From contig OX419760.1 of the NCBI GenBank assembly GCA_948567375.1, positions 59,764,911 to 59,828,910 on the forward strand: a DNA stretch of 64,000 bases, read 5' to 3'. The notes beneath the pieces are model-generated. The model was not told where the DNA came from. It ran no database searches and saw nothing but the letters and a program-made list of their open reading frames with translations. Positions 35,400 to 44,079 of the stretch are shown one piece after another. Made by a program: the position numbers and the translations under genes. This DNA comes from Lunularia cruciata. Lineage: Eukaryota > Streptophyta > Marchantiopsida > Lunulariales > Lunulariaceae. Positions within the stretch are counted from its first letter, which is position 1. Each line of letters opens with the position of its first letter.

Positions 35400-36125
35400 A
35401 CTCCCGCTGGCTTCTTATCTATGGCATTGAGGTCTGATAGGAGCTCCTCCCTCTTGCTCCAGCCTTGCGTCTCTCTCTCTCTCCCTATCACCTCTAGTGT
35501 GAGAGGCAATCCGCCACATCCAACCGCAATATCTCTTACGACCTTTTTCAGCTGTCTAGGGGGTTCATTCATGTTGGGACGAAAGGCATGAGTTATGAAC
35601 AACTTTTGTGCATCATCAAATCTCAGGTGTTGGACTTGATGGACAAAAATTCCATCCGGATCGTTCATCCTTTTGGAAGTTGCTCATTACGGGTTGTCAC
35701 TATGAAGCAACTCGTTCCTGCAATATTGCCCTCAGCTAGCTCCTCGAGTGCCTTCATCTGTGCGAATGTCTCAATATCATCGAAGACCAAAAGAGGTCTC
35801 TCTTCCCCTACTTCATCCCACCTGCTCTTAACGTATTCACCATCAAGACGAGGAAGCATATTGTTCCACACTTCTTTCTTCGGTGCATTTTTCCTCCTTC
35901 AATCGACTTGACCTCCGCCACGAAACTGGCATATTGGAATTCGAGATAAATTTTGTTGAATGCCAACTTGGCTAGTGTCGTCTTCTCGACTCCTCCCATG
36001 CCCGAACATCCAATGAAGCGCTTCTTTTCCTCAATCTTTGCATAGATGGTGTTTAGAACATGATCTACTCCAGCAGGTATCTTAGTAACTAGTAGTGGTG
36101 CTGTTACCCTTGTAGGATCACGTGC
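35400..36125 (-). pseudogene. NB-ARC domain, P-loop to GLPL part
   Basis: The exon starts after the acceptor at 36127-36126. P-loop: GCSGMGGVEKTTLAKLAFN, where Glu replaces the invariant Gly before Lys-Thr. RNBS-A: FQYASFVAEVKS. After a frame change near 35900 comes kinase 2, RPLLVFDDIETFAQMKALE, whose last acidic pair is followed by Ile-Glu rather than Val-Trp (closer to TIR-type than CC-type receptors). RNBS-B is SCFIVTTRNEQLP. After another frame change near 35668 come IFVHQVQHLRFDDAQKLF (RNBS-C) and GCGGLPLTLEVIG (GLPL). The segment ends with LNAIDKKPAGVC near 35400. The domain binds and hydrolyses ATP in intact NLRs. Confidence 0.85.
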
Positions 36126-36240
36126 CTGCAATGGTGAAAGATTCTATCTGCAATGTGTTATGATCTTGACCGAGTGGTAAAAGCGTAAGCAGAAACTTGT
36201 TTGGACACGAATAGACCCTAAGTTAACAAAGAAAGATAAC

Positions 36241-37580
36241 CTTCAATTCTGCTTTGACAAGAAGAATTAGCGCTAGTAGATGCAGGAACACTGTAGAGTT
36301 GTCAGCTTCTGGCATAGAAATTACGAAATGATCCCCTAATGAAATTCTGACCGAGTCGTGCAGAACCTTCTGGTACCAAGATACCTCGAAACGGTCCATT
36401 GGCCTACAATAAGCAAAATACGATGTAATTTATTACTTTATGTAATAACAAAATCCGGTGTATCTAATAGACACATGAACAATTCTATGCCGGACATTAC
36501 AGATATTAAACACCAGAAAAGTTTTACAACTGGAGCAACGTATATATTACCATTTCCTTAACAGAAGAATCAGATGGAATTGTTGTCTCATGTGCTTCTC
36601 CAGCAGCAAAGATCTGCCAATTTCTAAAACGTTCTTGCTTGCACAGCGTTCTCGAATTCGGCATTTTGCCTTGCGGCATGTGTGCTCAACTACTCCGTGT
36701 ACGGCCACAATGGACTTCTATACAGAACATGCTTTCTGATCTTGGCAAGATCCTCCATCCCAAGATGAAGAGTTCCAAGAAAATAAAAATCCACCAAGAA
36801 TTTTCTGGAACTTTTTCCTTAGGTCTCTTTGCCCACATTTATTCACATTCTTGTCAGCAAGCAAACATAATTGATTGATTACTAGACCACCAAAACTATC
36901 ACCCAATATGATTAGCCGTTGAATTCCTCCATCTAAAGCATCTTGAATTGCACAAAGAATCTCCGACAGCAAAGTTTCTGCTATAATGGACAAATCCATC
37001 CTCCCTTCTCTTGAGGTTTCCCTTGTGCTTGAATCCCAAGAGGCCAGAAGAACTCGAGCATCGGGTAGCCATTCTTTTGGCCAGATCTTCACAAGGCATT
37101 TTTGCATGCCCACGTAGTCAAATGAACATGGGCATTTTGCTCAAATTCAGTTGCTCAAATTGCTCAAATTGCTCCGTGGAAAAAGATAAAGTCAATACCC
37201 GGTACCTCAGGTTCGTGTACTGGTCGAATTCCATCACTTAGCTGGAACAACTGGAACAACTTATTTTCTGTTGTACAACTACAAGCGCCAGTAACTAGAA
37301 GGGGCAGTTGATCTTGATCTACTAAATTACCTGTCGTAAAGTAATAGAAAGCCGTTGAATTGAGAAATCCTTCCGTAGATTTGATGCTCCTTCCCCTTAG
37401 AGCTATGCCACAAACGAGTGTGACTAATTTCCCAACTACTAGATATCCACATACGGTCAAGCAAACACCCTGGAGTTCAGTATCAGCTCCGCATATGGCA
37501 GTTAGTAGAACCCAGCATAGGATCATGAGACTACCCCCCCTTTTTGAGATGTTCTCTTTGGATTGGAATCGGGAAGCCAA
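36241..37580 (-). pseudogene. N-terminal alpha/beta-hydrolase domain of the NLR
   Basis: Exon A (about 37580-36551) and exon B (36403-36241). In order: VPGIDFIFFHG (37210-37165), the strand and HG loop of SERAC1-like hydrolases; IWPKEWLPDARVLLASWDSS; and LIILGDSFGGLVINQ, with the G-X-S-X-G nucleophile Ser. FYFLGTLHLGMEDL follows in a second frame, corresponding to the family G-T-P-H-x-G block. NWQIFAAGEAHETT precedes the donor at 36550. Exon B has GILVPEGSARLGQNF, then, one frame over, GDHFVISMPE with the presumed catalytic His. All expected landmarks survive, but in at least three frames. Substrate unknown. The N-terminus (37580-37400) holds two hydrophobic runs that could be membrane segments; the start codon is uncertain. 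Confidence 0.75.
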
Positions 37581-37734
37581 TGTTAGGTTAAGGTCTTAAA
37601 GGTGAGTGTCTCCGGATATGCACTTACTCCTCTCCTTGATTCTTGTCTAACCCTCTCAATGAAAGTCGCCTTTGTTGCATGACTGTAGGTCTTGGCATCA
37701 GAAAATGGTCCACTGGAAGATGATAGTTGTGGTG

Positions 37735-38310
37735 GTGCCTGATGAAACACCTTGCTGTTTCATGCGATGCGGGACTCGTCACTTGTCTAGATATGTTCAG
37801 TCCCTATTATTATGGCAAAAAGTATTAAAATGACTAGATATCTTGAGTGATCAATAGTCACTTGTATAGATATGTTCAATTACTATTATCATGGCAGAGT
37901 ATTAAAGTGACTAGCTATCTTGAGCAATAGTCAATAGTCACTTGTCTAAATATGTTCAGTCACTACTATCATGGCAAAGTATTAAAGTGACTAGATATCT
38001 TATGAGTGATCAATAGTCAGGGAGGCTCGCAAGTCTGCATTTAGGAGTTCAGTCATTACTATGGCATACTATTAAAGTGATTAGATATCTTGAGTGGTCA
38101 ATAATCAGAAAGTTCGTATACCGGAGTTCAAATCTGTTTGTATTCAAGAGTTCAGTCGGATCGGATGATAATGACGAGGAACTCTATATATATGTATATA
38201 TATATGCGCGCGCACGCGCGCCGAGAGGAACCGTGGAGGAAGTGTCCGGGACTGGACAGGAAATGAACCACGACTCTTACTCTAAATATATAAAAAGAAA
38301 GAAGGAGACC
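37735..38310 (+). repeat. Copia-type LTR with 79-bp tandem units
   Basis: It matches the copia LTR at 58004-58403: first GATGAAACA...GCTGT, then CACTTGTCT(A/C)GATAT(G/A)TTCAG, TATTAAAGTGACTAGATATCTT and, near its right end, a GTGGAGGAAGT block followed by GGAAATGAACCACG. The CACTTGT unit is repeated at 37780, 37859 and 37939 (79-80 bp period), with a fourth partial unit near 38030. At 38186-38222 it has alternating TA/GT then GCGCGC. The 5' tip is not recognisable. Confidence 0.65.
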
Positions 38311-39020
38311 GCGTAGGAAAAATGAAGGATGGGAAGACCCCATCAAGCCGTACAAGGGAGAGACAAAAAAGATAACATGGGGCTAAGCCACAATAGAGTC
38401 TGTATGAGAAATCTGCCCTACCGCACCTAAGATATCCGAGCTATGCAAGTCGTACGGTCTACACACAACTGGAGCATCCGAAGAAACATCACCTAATGTG
38501 ATTGCTCTCCTATGGATTGCACCAGCCACTGCCCTCTGTAGAGCAATGGATACACGTTGTCTAAAGTAAGCTACAAAGTATGAGAGTGAGAGTGGTACCC
38601 CCTGACGCCTAACATGATAAGCTCTCGCGCACTCCCTGGCAAATGTGTCAAATGCCGTGTCCATCGCTCCATATAACTCCAAGGCTAGAGGAACAAAGAG
38701 GTGACCTCGCTGCATGCCCCTATACTTGGAGACCTTGCGACCTGCTGCTGCACTCGCCGCCCATCCAGGGGGATGGGTAATCACTCCCTCCGAAACTTTA
38801 TCACGCGTAGGGTCCGTCACCATGATATCCGCTACTGTCACTTGATCATCTCGGACCAGGTATAAGTCTGCCCTGACACGTGTCGTCTGCAATGCATACG
38901 AACTCTCCCTCCAAGCCAAGTATACACTCTCTCGTGCCATAGCAAACACTATGTCTCTAATGGCATCATGGGTAGTTATCCTCTGTCCTCCAAAAAGACA
39001 CCGTGTCATGTGGACCGCCC
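38310..39020 (-). mobile_element. RT-endonuclease element, C-terminal fragment (copy 2)
   Basis: Inserted among copia LTR sequences. Its downstream end shares GGATGGGAAGACC and GGGGCTAAGCC-like blocks with the relic at 61900-62815, so both are members of one dispersed family. It carries one long open frame (39009-38383). Its 5' end stops just at the block that, in the plus-strand element at 44080-47942, joins the RT part to the endonuclease. It is therefore a 5'-truncated insertion. Confidence 0.65.
38383..39009 (-). CDS. PD-(D/E)XK endonuclease-like domain of an RT element (partial)
   Basis: 208 codons without a stop. It begins (M)TRCLFGGQRITTHDAIRDIV, a block that follows RT in a class of retroelements with a fused restriction-endonuclease-like domain. 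A candidate active site follows: RADLYLVRDD, then VADIMVTDPT with the key acidic residue, then GRKVSKYRG supplying a Lys. LFVPLALELYGA, then SYFVAYFRQRVSIALQRA and AIHRRA, complete the domain. This order (Arg-x-Asp, Asp-Ile-x-Val-x-x-Pro, Lys-x-x-Lys-Tyr, F-V-P-L-A-x-E) fits the PD-(D/E)XK fold. The first ATG is probably not a natural start, since the RT part is missing. Less AT-rich than its surroundings, and intact where its two relatives are decayed. Function inferred from motifs only. Confidence 0.6.
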   Translation of the reverse strand: MTRCLFGGQRITTHDAIRDIVFAMARESVYLAWRESSYALQTTRVRADLYLVRDDQVTVADIMVTDPTRDKVSEGVITHPPGWAASAAAGRKVSKYRGMQRGHLFVPLALELYGAMDTAFDTFARECARAYHVRRQGVPLSLSYFVAYFRQRVSIALQRAVAGAIHRRAITLGDVSSDAPVVCRPYDLHSSDILGAVGQISHTDSIVA

Positions 39021-39044
39021 GCTGTATCTAGTGTAGAACCACAC

Positions 39045-39111
<67 letters not shown>

Positions 39112-39425
39112 CATACGAAGGTTGAAGAGAACCTGTTTCAAATGTGGAGGTGTCATGTGGACCGCCGCTGCATCTAGTGTAGAACCACACCTCTAAATAT
39201 ATATATATATATATGCGCGCATACGAAGGTTGAAGAGAACCTGTTTCAAATGTGGAGGTGTCATGTGGACCGCCGCTGCATCTAGTGTAGAACCACACCT
39301 CTAAATATATATATATATATATATACATATATGTGTAAAACCACACCTCTAAATATATATATATATGCGCGCATACGAAGGTTGAAGAGAACCTGTTTCA
39401 ACTGTGGAGGAAGTGTCTGGGACAC
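39005..39425 (+). repeat. Tandem array of about 108 bp with TA/GC microsatellites
   Basis: GTCATGTGGACCGCC recurs near 39006, 39151 and 39260. Each unit holds GTAGAACCACACCTCTA, then a TA run of variable length, then ATGCGCGCATACGAAGG and GAACCTGTTTCAA. A fourth, partial unit starts near 39331. The longest TA run is 39048-39106 (59 bp). The unit includes the first bases of the endonuclease frame, so the array formed after the fragment inserted. Confidence 0.85.
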
Positions 39426-39502
39426 GACAGGAAATGAACCACGTTATTTCCTGTTTATGATGTGCTATTGCGGGAGGTATTGGGGAGCGGTGTTTTCTAA
39501 CA
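39340..39502 (+). repeat. 3' end of copia-type LTR
   Basis: It matches the end of the LTR at 58004-58403: CCTGTTTCA...GTGGAGG, GTTATTTCCTGTT, ATTGCG(G/A)GAGGT and the terminal GTGTTTTCTAACA, ending here at 39502. Confidence 0.7.
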
Positions 39503-40199
39503 CTTCGTTCATAAAGACTCGATCAGCTTTCTTTGTTGATTGCTGTCTTGCATTGCACCCTTGCCAGGTTAATCAATCTCCAATCAGTGTTCATATCCGC
39601 CTCGTACCTGAATCACTAAACGAAAGCAAACACCTGAGCTTCAAGCAATGACAGGTTTGCTCAATAAATAGATCTAAACGTCGAATCTCTTGCGAGACTT
39701 CGACCAAGTGTCATCCACCTATGTACGACCACAAAAGTCCGTGTCTACTTTCTACTTTACCTACAGGGACTCAATTTCGTTTGGGAAGTGTGTCTGCACT
39801 GAAATTGGCTTTTATTGCAACTCTCTTTCGGCTTTACTCGTGAATGAAATTAGAAGGTGAACGTGTATGTTTTGCCATCCGTTTCCGCCAACGACGGTGA
39901 TGGCTAGAGCCTGAGCGAAGTTTAATATCTCTTCATATTTTGACTTCCTCCAAAGCCGTCTCCAGTTACAATTCCACGGCAGAGAGTTTGTGCGATCCAC
40001 ATTCGGATCACGCAGAAATTGTGGTCAAGCTCAAGTAACTCACTCCTACAAGCTTGATGTGCCATTAGAACTTCAGAACCAATCCGATATTATGATGCTA
40101 CATGCCTATTGGATTCAAACAATCTGAACTGAATTGAAATCTATGATGAAGATAAAGGAACCATGATGCTGATTCTTAAAGCAAGCGACAACGATTTGA
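39503..40199. other. No gene recognised
   Basis: Non-repetitive DNA, less AT-rich than the retroelement regions. A 62-codon minus-strand frame (40000-39812) has no recognisable domain. Confidence 0.3.
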
Positions 40200-40830
40200 T
40201 GTGATAGAGGTTCACGAGGATGTGGCGGTCAGAGTTGTTGACAATCTAATCCATGTCAACTGCGACCGAAGACAGATCTGCCGATACGAGTGTTCAATCT
40301 AAACTCTCAACGAGATTGATCATCAATTACTTCAAATTTCATGTGGACATATGGAAGGATGTGATGGAGGATGACAAGGATGTGGCGTTCGAGTTGCTTA
40401 ACAATCCAATCCATGTCAGCTGCTACATCAGAAGATAAATTAACCTGAACTTTCGATCATCGATTACTCCAAATTTCATGTGGGGTGAATGAAATGGAGG
40501 TTGACAAGGATGTGGCATCCGAGTTGTTTCACAATCCAATCCTTGTCAGCTGGTACAACAGAAGACAAATTTGCCTAAACTTTCGTTCATCGATTAGTCC
40601 AAATTTCACGTGGGGTGAGTGTAACGGAGGTTGACAAGGACGTGGCTTTCGCGTTGTTTAACAATCCAATCCATGTCAGCTGCTACAATAGAAGATAAAT
40701 TAACCTAAACTTTTGATCATCGATTACTCCAAATTTCATGTGGGATGAATGTAATGGAGGTGACGAGGATGTGGCATTCGAGTCCAATCGAATTCGAATC
40801 CAATCCATGTCAATGGCAACTAAAGACAGA
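40200..40830 (+). repeat. 130-bp tandem repeat, about five copies
   Basis: GA(C/G)AAGGA(T/C)GTGGC recurs with TGTGGC-type anchors at 40221, 40381, 40511, 40641 and 40770. The last four are 129-130 bp apart; the first interval is 160 bp. Units also share AACAATCCAATCC and TTACTCCAAATTTCATGTGG. Confidence 0.85.
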
Positions 40831-40984
40831 TCTGCCTTTCCGGAGTGTTCAACTTGAACTTCAACTAACTTATAATCAATCTCATATTTCATGTGTGATT
40901 GATCATCAGCTTGTTATGATTTTAATTTGTTGAAATAATCTCAAATTGTTGAGATTAATCATTGATTACTTCAAATTTGATGTT

Positions 40985-41260
40985 AAGTGGACATGGATCT
41001 ATCATAACAGTCCATGGGAGACCATTAAAGTAAGGTGAAGAAATTAAAATTTTAATATACAATTGTTGCAAATTTCATATGGAGTGGAGGGGGATCTATC
41101 ACACACAATCCATTGGAGACCGTGAGAGAGAAAGTGAAAAGATGGAAGTGTCATGCGCAATTATTGCAAATTTTATATGGAGTGAAGAGGGATTTGTCAT
41201 GAGAATCCATCTGAGACCATATCAGTTAAAGTGAACAAGTGGGAGTTCAATTCAAAACGC
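40985..41260 (+). repeat. 97-bp tandem repeat, three copies
   Basis: GGATCTATCA-type anchors lie at 40995, 41092 and 41191. Units share TCCAT..GAGACC and TTGCAAATTT(C/T)ATATGGAGTG. They differ from the 130-bp array just upstream but share its AAATTTCATGTGG-like segment. Confidence 0.8.
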
Positions 41261-41984
41261 AAAATACAAATGTAAATCTATACATCGCCTCCACATGTGA
41301 TCTTCTTATGATATTCCCTTTTCTTTTCTTGGGTTTTACCTTCATCATCTCATTAAACAAAACATGTGTGTTTTGATCTCACAAGATCTCATCTTTTCCT
41401 CAAATCAAATTCAGCTTATAATTCACTTAAAATCTATATCAATAATATGTATTATCAAAAAGCTCTTATTTTTTGACAATACGTCTTAATCGAAACCCTT
41501 CCTTTTTTTTCTACGCGGTCGTCCTTTCTCGAAAAGCTCCTGTTTATTGACAATACTACGATATCCATTAATGTCAAAATTATTCTAGGAATAACTTGAA
41601 CTTACCTACCATAACATATACTATGCTAACTTGCCACTTTGTCATATCAGAACTCTATATACCTTAAAGTCAAGATACCAAACGAAACTTGATGAACTCC
41701 GCGCTAAAGAATGTTTCGAGACTAAACAAGGAAAGGAAACAACCTTGAATGATTAAATACAATTATCTCGTAACCAGTAGTATCTAAACTGATACGAAGA
41801 GAAGCAGCAATACCATGTTCATAATAGCTATAAATCTTGCTGTTCCCATTAATTACCAATTATGCCACGATACCTCCTTACCAATATCATTGGTTAATAG
41901 ATCACGTGACTGAATCTTGTTGACATATGCCACTCTAAAGTTACCCTTGGAATTTGGGGACACAACTTACTTACGTTGTTGCAG
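41261..41984. other. No gene recognised; possible intron
   Basis: No coding domain. Its right end, CTTACTTACGTTGTTGCAG, is a good 3' splice site for the exon candidate that follows, so part or all may be intronic. Confidence 0.25.
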
Positions 41985-42119
41985 GCTGCTTCCTACAGGG
42001 ACGTGTATGCTGAGTATCTTGGCTGCAGGTCGGATGGCAAGAGAACCAAGGAAGTTCTGAAAGACCCTAAAGGTGATGGATCCCAATCTAGTAATTTGCA
42101 GTTCAATACTGAGGATTGA
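41985..42119 (+). CDS. Candidate terminal coding exon, unknown protein
   Basis: After a pyrimidine-rich CAG acceptor at 41982-41984, 44 codons are open to a TGA at 42117-42119. The peptide starts AASYRDVYAEYLGCRSDGKR and goes on TKEVLKDPKGDG; it is charged and soluble-looking, with an acidic end. Codon use is less AT-rich than in the flanks. An AATAATC stretch near 42180 could serve polyadenylation. I do not recognise the protein, and no earlier exon is visible within 2 kb, so it may be a gene with long introns, an exon relic or chance. Confidence 0.3.
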   Translation, partial: AASYRDVYAEYLGCRSDGKRTKEVLKDPKGDGSQSSNLQFNTED

Positions 42120-44079
42120 CAGTCACTTTCTGGGTTGTTTTGAGTTCAATTCTAAGACCATGTAATGTGTAAAAAGATCAATAATCAACAATGTAGTTTA
42201 ATGAATGTTATTCTTTAAGATTTTATCAGCAATTTAAAGGTCAACGGAATCAAACTTCCCGTCGCTCCGCTATGTCAACTTCCTCACTTGATAGTATTGT
42301 ATTATAATAAACTTTGAGAGAGAAGGCAACCACTTAGACAGGACGTTGTATTGCTGCCTTTTGATGCTTTTGTAGTATGTCTAAGTTGAAGATGTCTATC
42401 AAGGTAGATCTAGACTGCAATGTCAATTTTATATGAACTTACTCCGTTCGGAAGGCTTGAAAAGAGAAAAACTAATTTGACAACATTTCTTTGTCGGGAA
42501 AGGGGAGGACAAGATAATGATCGAAGGTCATGAAAGAGGTGGCTTGACCGGAAGTAGGTCGGCGTTCCCTTTTCTCCTTCGTTGCGTCCAGGGCAATTCT
42601 TTTGAAACGACTCTATCATGGTGGAGCTTCTCAACTGACAAAGTAAGTAGCTAACTAAGTAGCTACTAGGATGAGAGAAAGGAGATGGCGGAGCATGAGA
42701 TGCGAGAAAGCATCCACAACGGAGCTATGGAACTGGCGGAGTGACAGACAGTGATCGCTATGGGAATCAGTCACTCATCTCGAGGTGGGTGTTTGCATTC
42801 ACATTAGTTAGTGAATTGAAAAGCGAGTTCTTGTGTAAAAAAGTGATAGTGCTTGGAGGTTACATGGGTTGGAGCTCGTTAGTCACACTGAATTAAATTA
42901 GTGAATTGAAAGCATCGGTAGAGATTGTCGCAACAGATTATACGAAACGTGATAATGCAAAAGGAGATTTGCCCGATATGGGAGAGCGCTATTAAGGAAT
43001 ATGCTATCTAGTCAGTTTCATGTGGGTAACAAACTTTCCCGTGGATTGGCCCTTTGGTGAGATTGCCGATAACTTGACCAATCGGGAATAATTTTAATGA
43101 TGTGAGAAGCAAGATTAAGGATAATTGAGAAAAGGAAAGTGGGCCGAACTGAAGGAAGGTGGACTAGATTGAGTGAACTTTCCTACTGGAATTTCGCATA
43201 GACTGAAAGAATTTTCATGAGTGAACTACTGGTAAATTGAGTAATTTTTCTTGAGTGATCGGGTGAACCTTCTAAAGCACAATCATTCTTTCCATTCGAC
43301 GATAAAATAGTTTGCTCTGCCACCCAGTGAAAAAAGGTAGCAATGACAAGAGAAATCACAATACAGGTGGACAAACTGAGCTCTTGTAAAACCTTTCAAC
43401 ACGGTCTTCAAACGAATTCCTGGCAAGAAAACAATAGCTTTCTCTGCCCACAGTAAGGGGTTGGCATCGAGTAATAGAGATCCTATGTTTCCGCGACTGC
43501 AAGTTCTAAGGGGCTTATAGTTCACTACTGGATTCGTTTACACCGCGCCATAGAATAGGCATGACTTTTGGTTTGCTTATGGTGATTGCATACAATAAAC
43601 TACAAAAAAATGTTGGTCTGCATATGGTTTTGGATGCCGATTTGATTAAGAGCGAGATATAGTTTTGGTATAGAGAAGTTTGATTTGAAAAGCTTGCTGG
43701 AAAGTAGGTCGACATGGTACTTGTGGCATAAATTACATGGAGTGGATTTCCGATTAGCACCAAAGTTACAATTCTTGCGGCAAAATTAATGATCTTGGGT
43801 TGGAATTCCGGACAAAAGTGGATTCCAGATTAGTGCTCGAACTAATTAGCACTACAGTTGCTGATCATGGAGCAGATTTTGAGGCTTAGATGGTGCCCTA
43901 CCTTGGCAAGGAGCATAAGCCCAAGTTGGAGGTCGGTAGACCCCCCAATATTATATGAGAGCATACGGGCATGACAGTAGATTGGTTTGTGGAGGTGGTC
44001 TAAACTTTATTGGGTAGTAGACATGCACCTCTCACCTCTCTTATCTTCACTTTTTCTATCCTCTCCGTGTACTTAGCCC
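42120..44079. other. No gene recognised
   Basis: Intergenic DNA without recognisable domains. The open frames at 42410-42634 and 43183-43763 on the minus strand are short and overlap each other in different frames, with no family likeness. Confidence 0.3.

Larger units (their letters stand above)
33140..37580 (-). pseudogene. Hydrolase-NB-ARC-LRR (NLR) immune-receptor locus, disrupted
   Basis: Minus-strand locus. From its 5' end it has a hydrophobic N-terminal segment (37580-37250), an alpha/beta-hydrolase domain (about 37210-36250), NB-ARC (36125-35400) and a long LRR array (about 34450-33140). Two small introns fit GT-AG: 36550-36404 and 36240-36126, with hydrolase and NB-ARC exons joined across the second. 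NLRs sense pathogens through a nucleotide-switched NB-ARC domain; the hydrolase takes the place of the usual TIR or coiled-coil. Disruptions are at least six frame changes, a Glu replacing the last Gly of the P-loop, and inversion of the ARC2/MHD part (about 35095-35395). An old pseudogene is the simplest reading. Some frame changes sit at homopolymer runs and could be sequencing errors. Confidence 0.8.

Noticed and set aside
39047-39346. Minus-strand frame of 99 codons rich in Ile-Tyr
   Set aside because: It is a translation of TA microsatellites within the tandem array.
43183-43763. Three overlapping minus-strand frames
   Set aside because: Short, in different frames, without conserved motifs or splice signals joining them.
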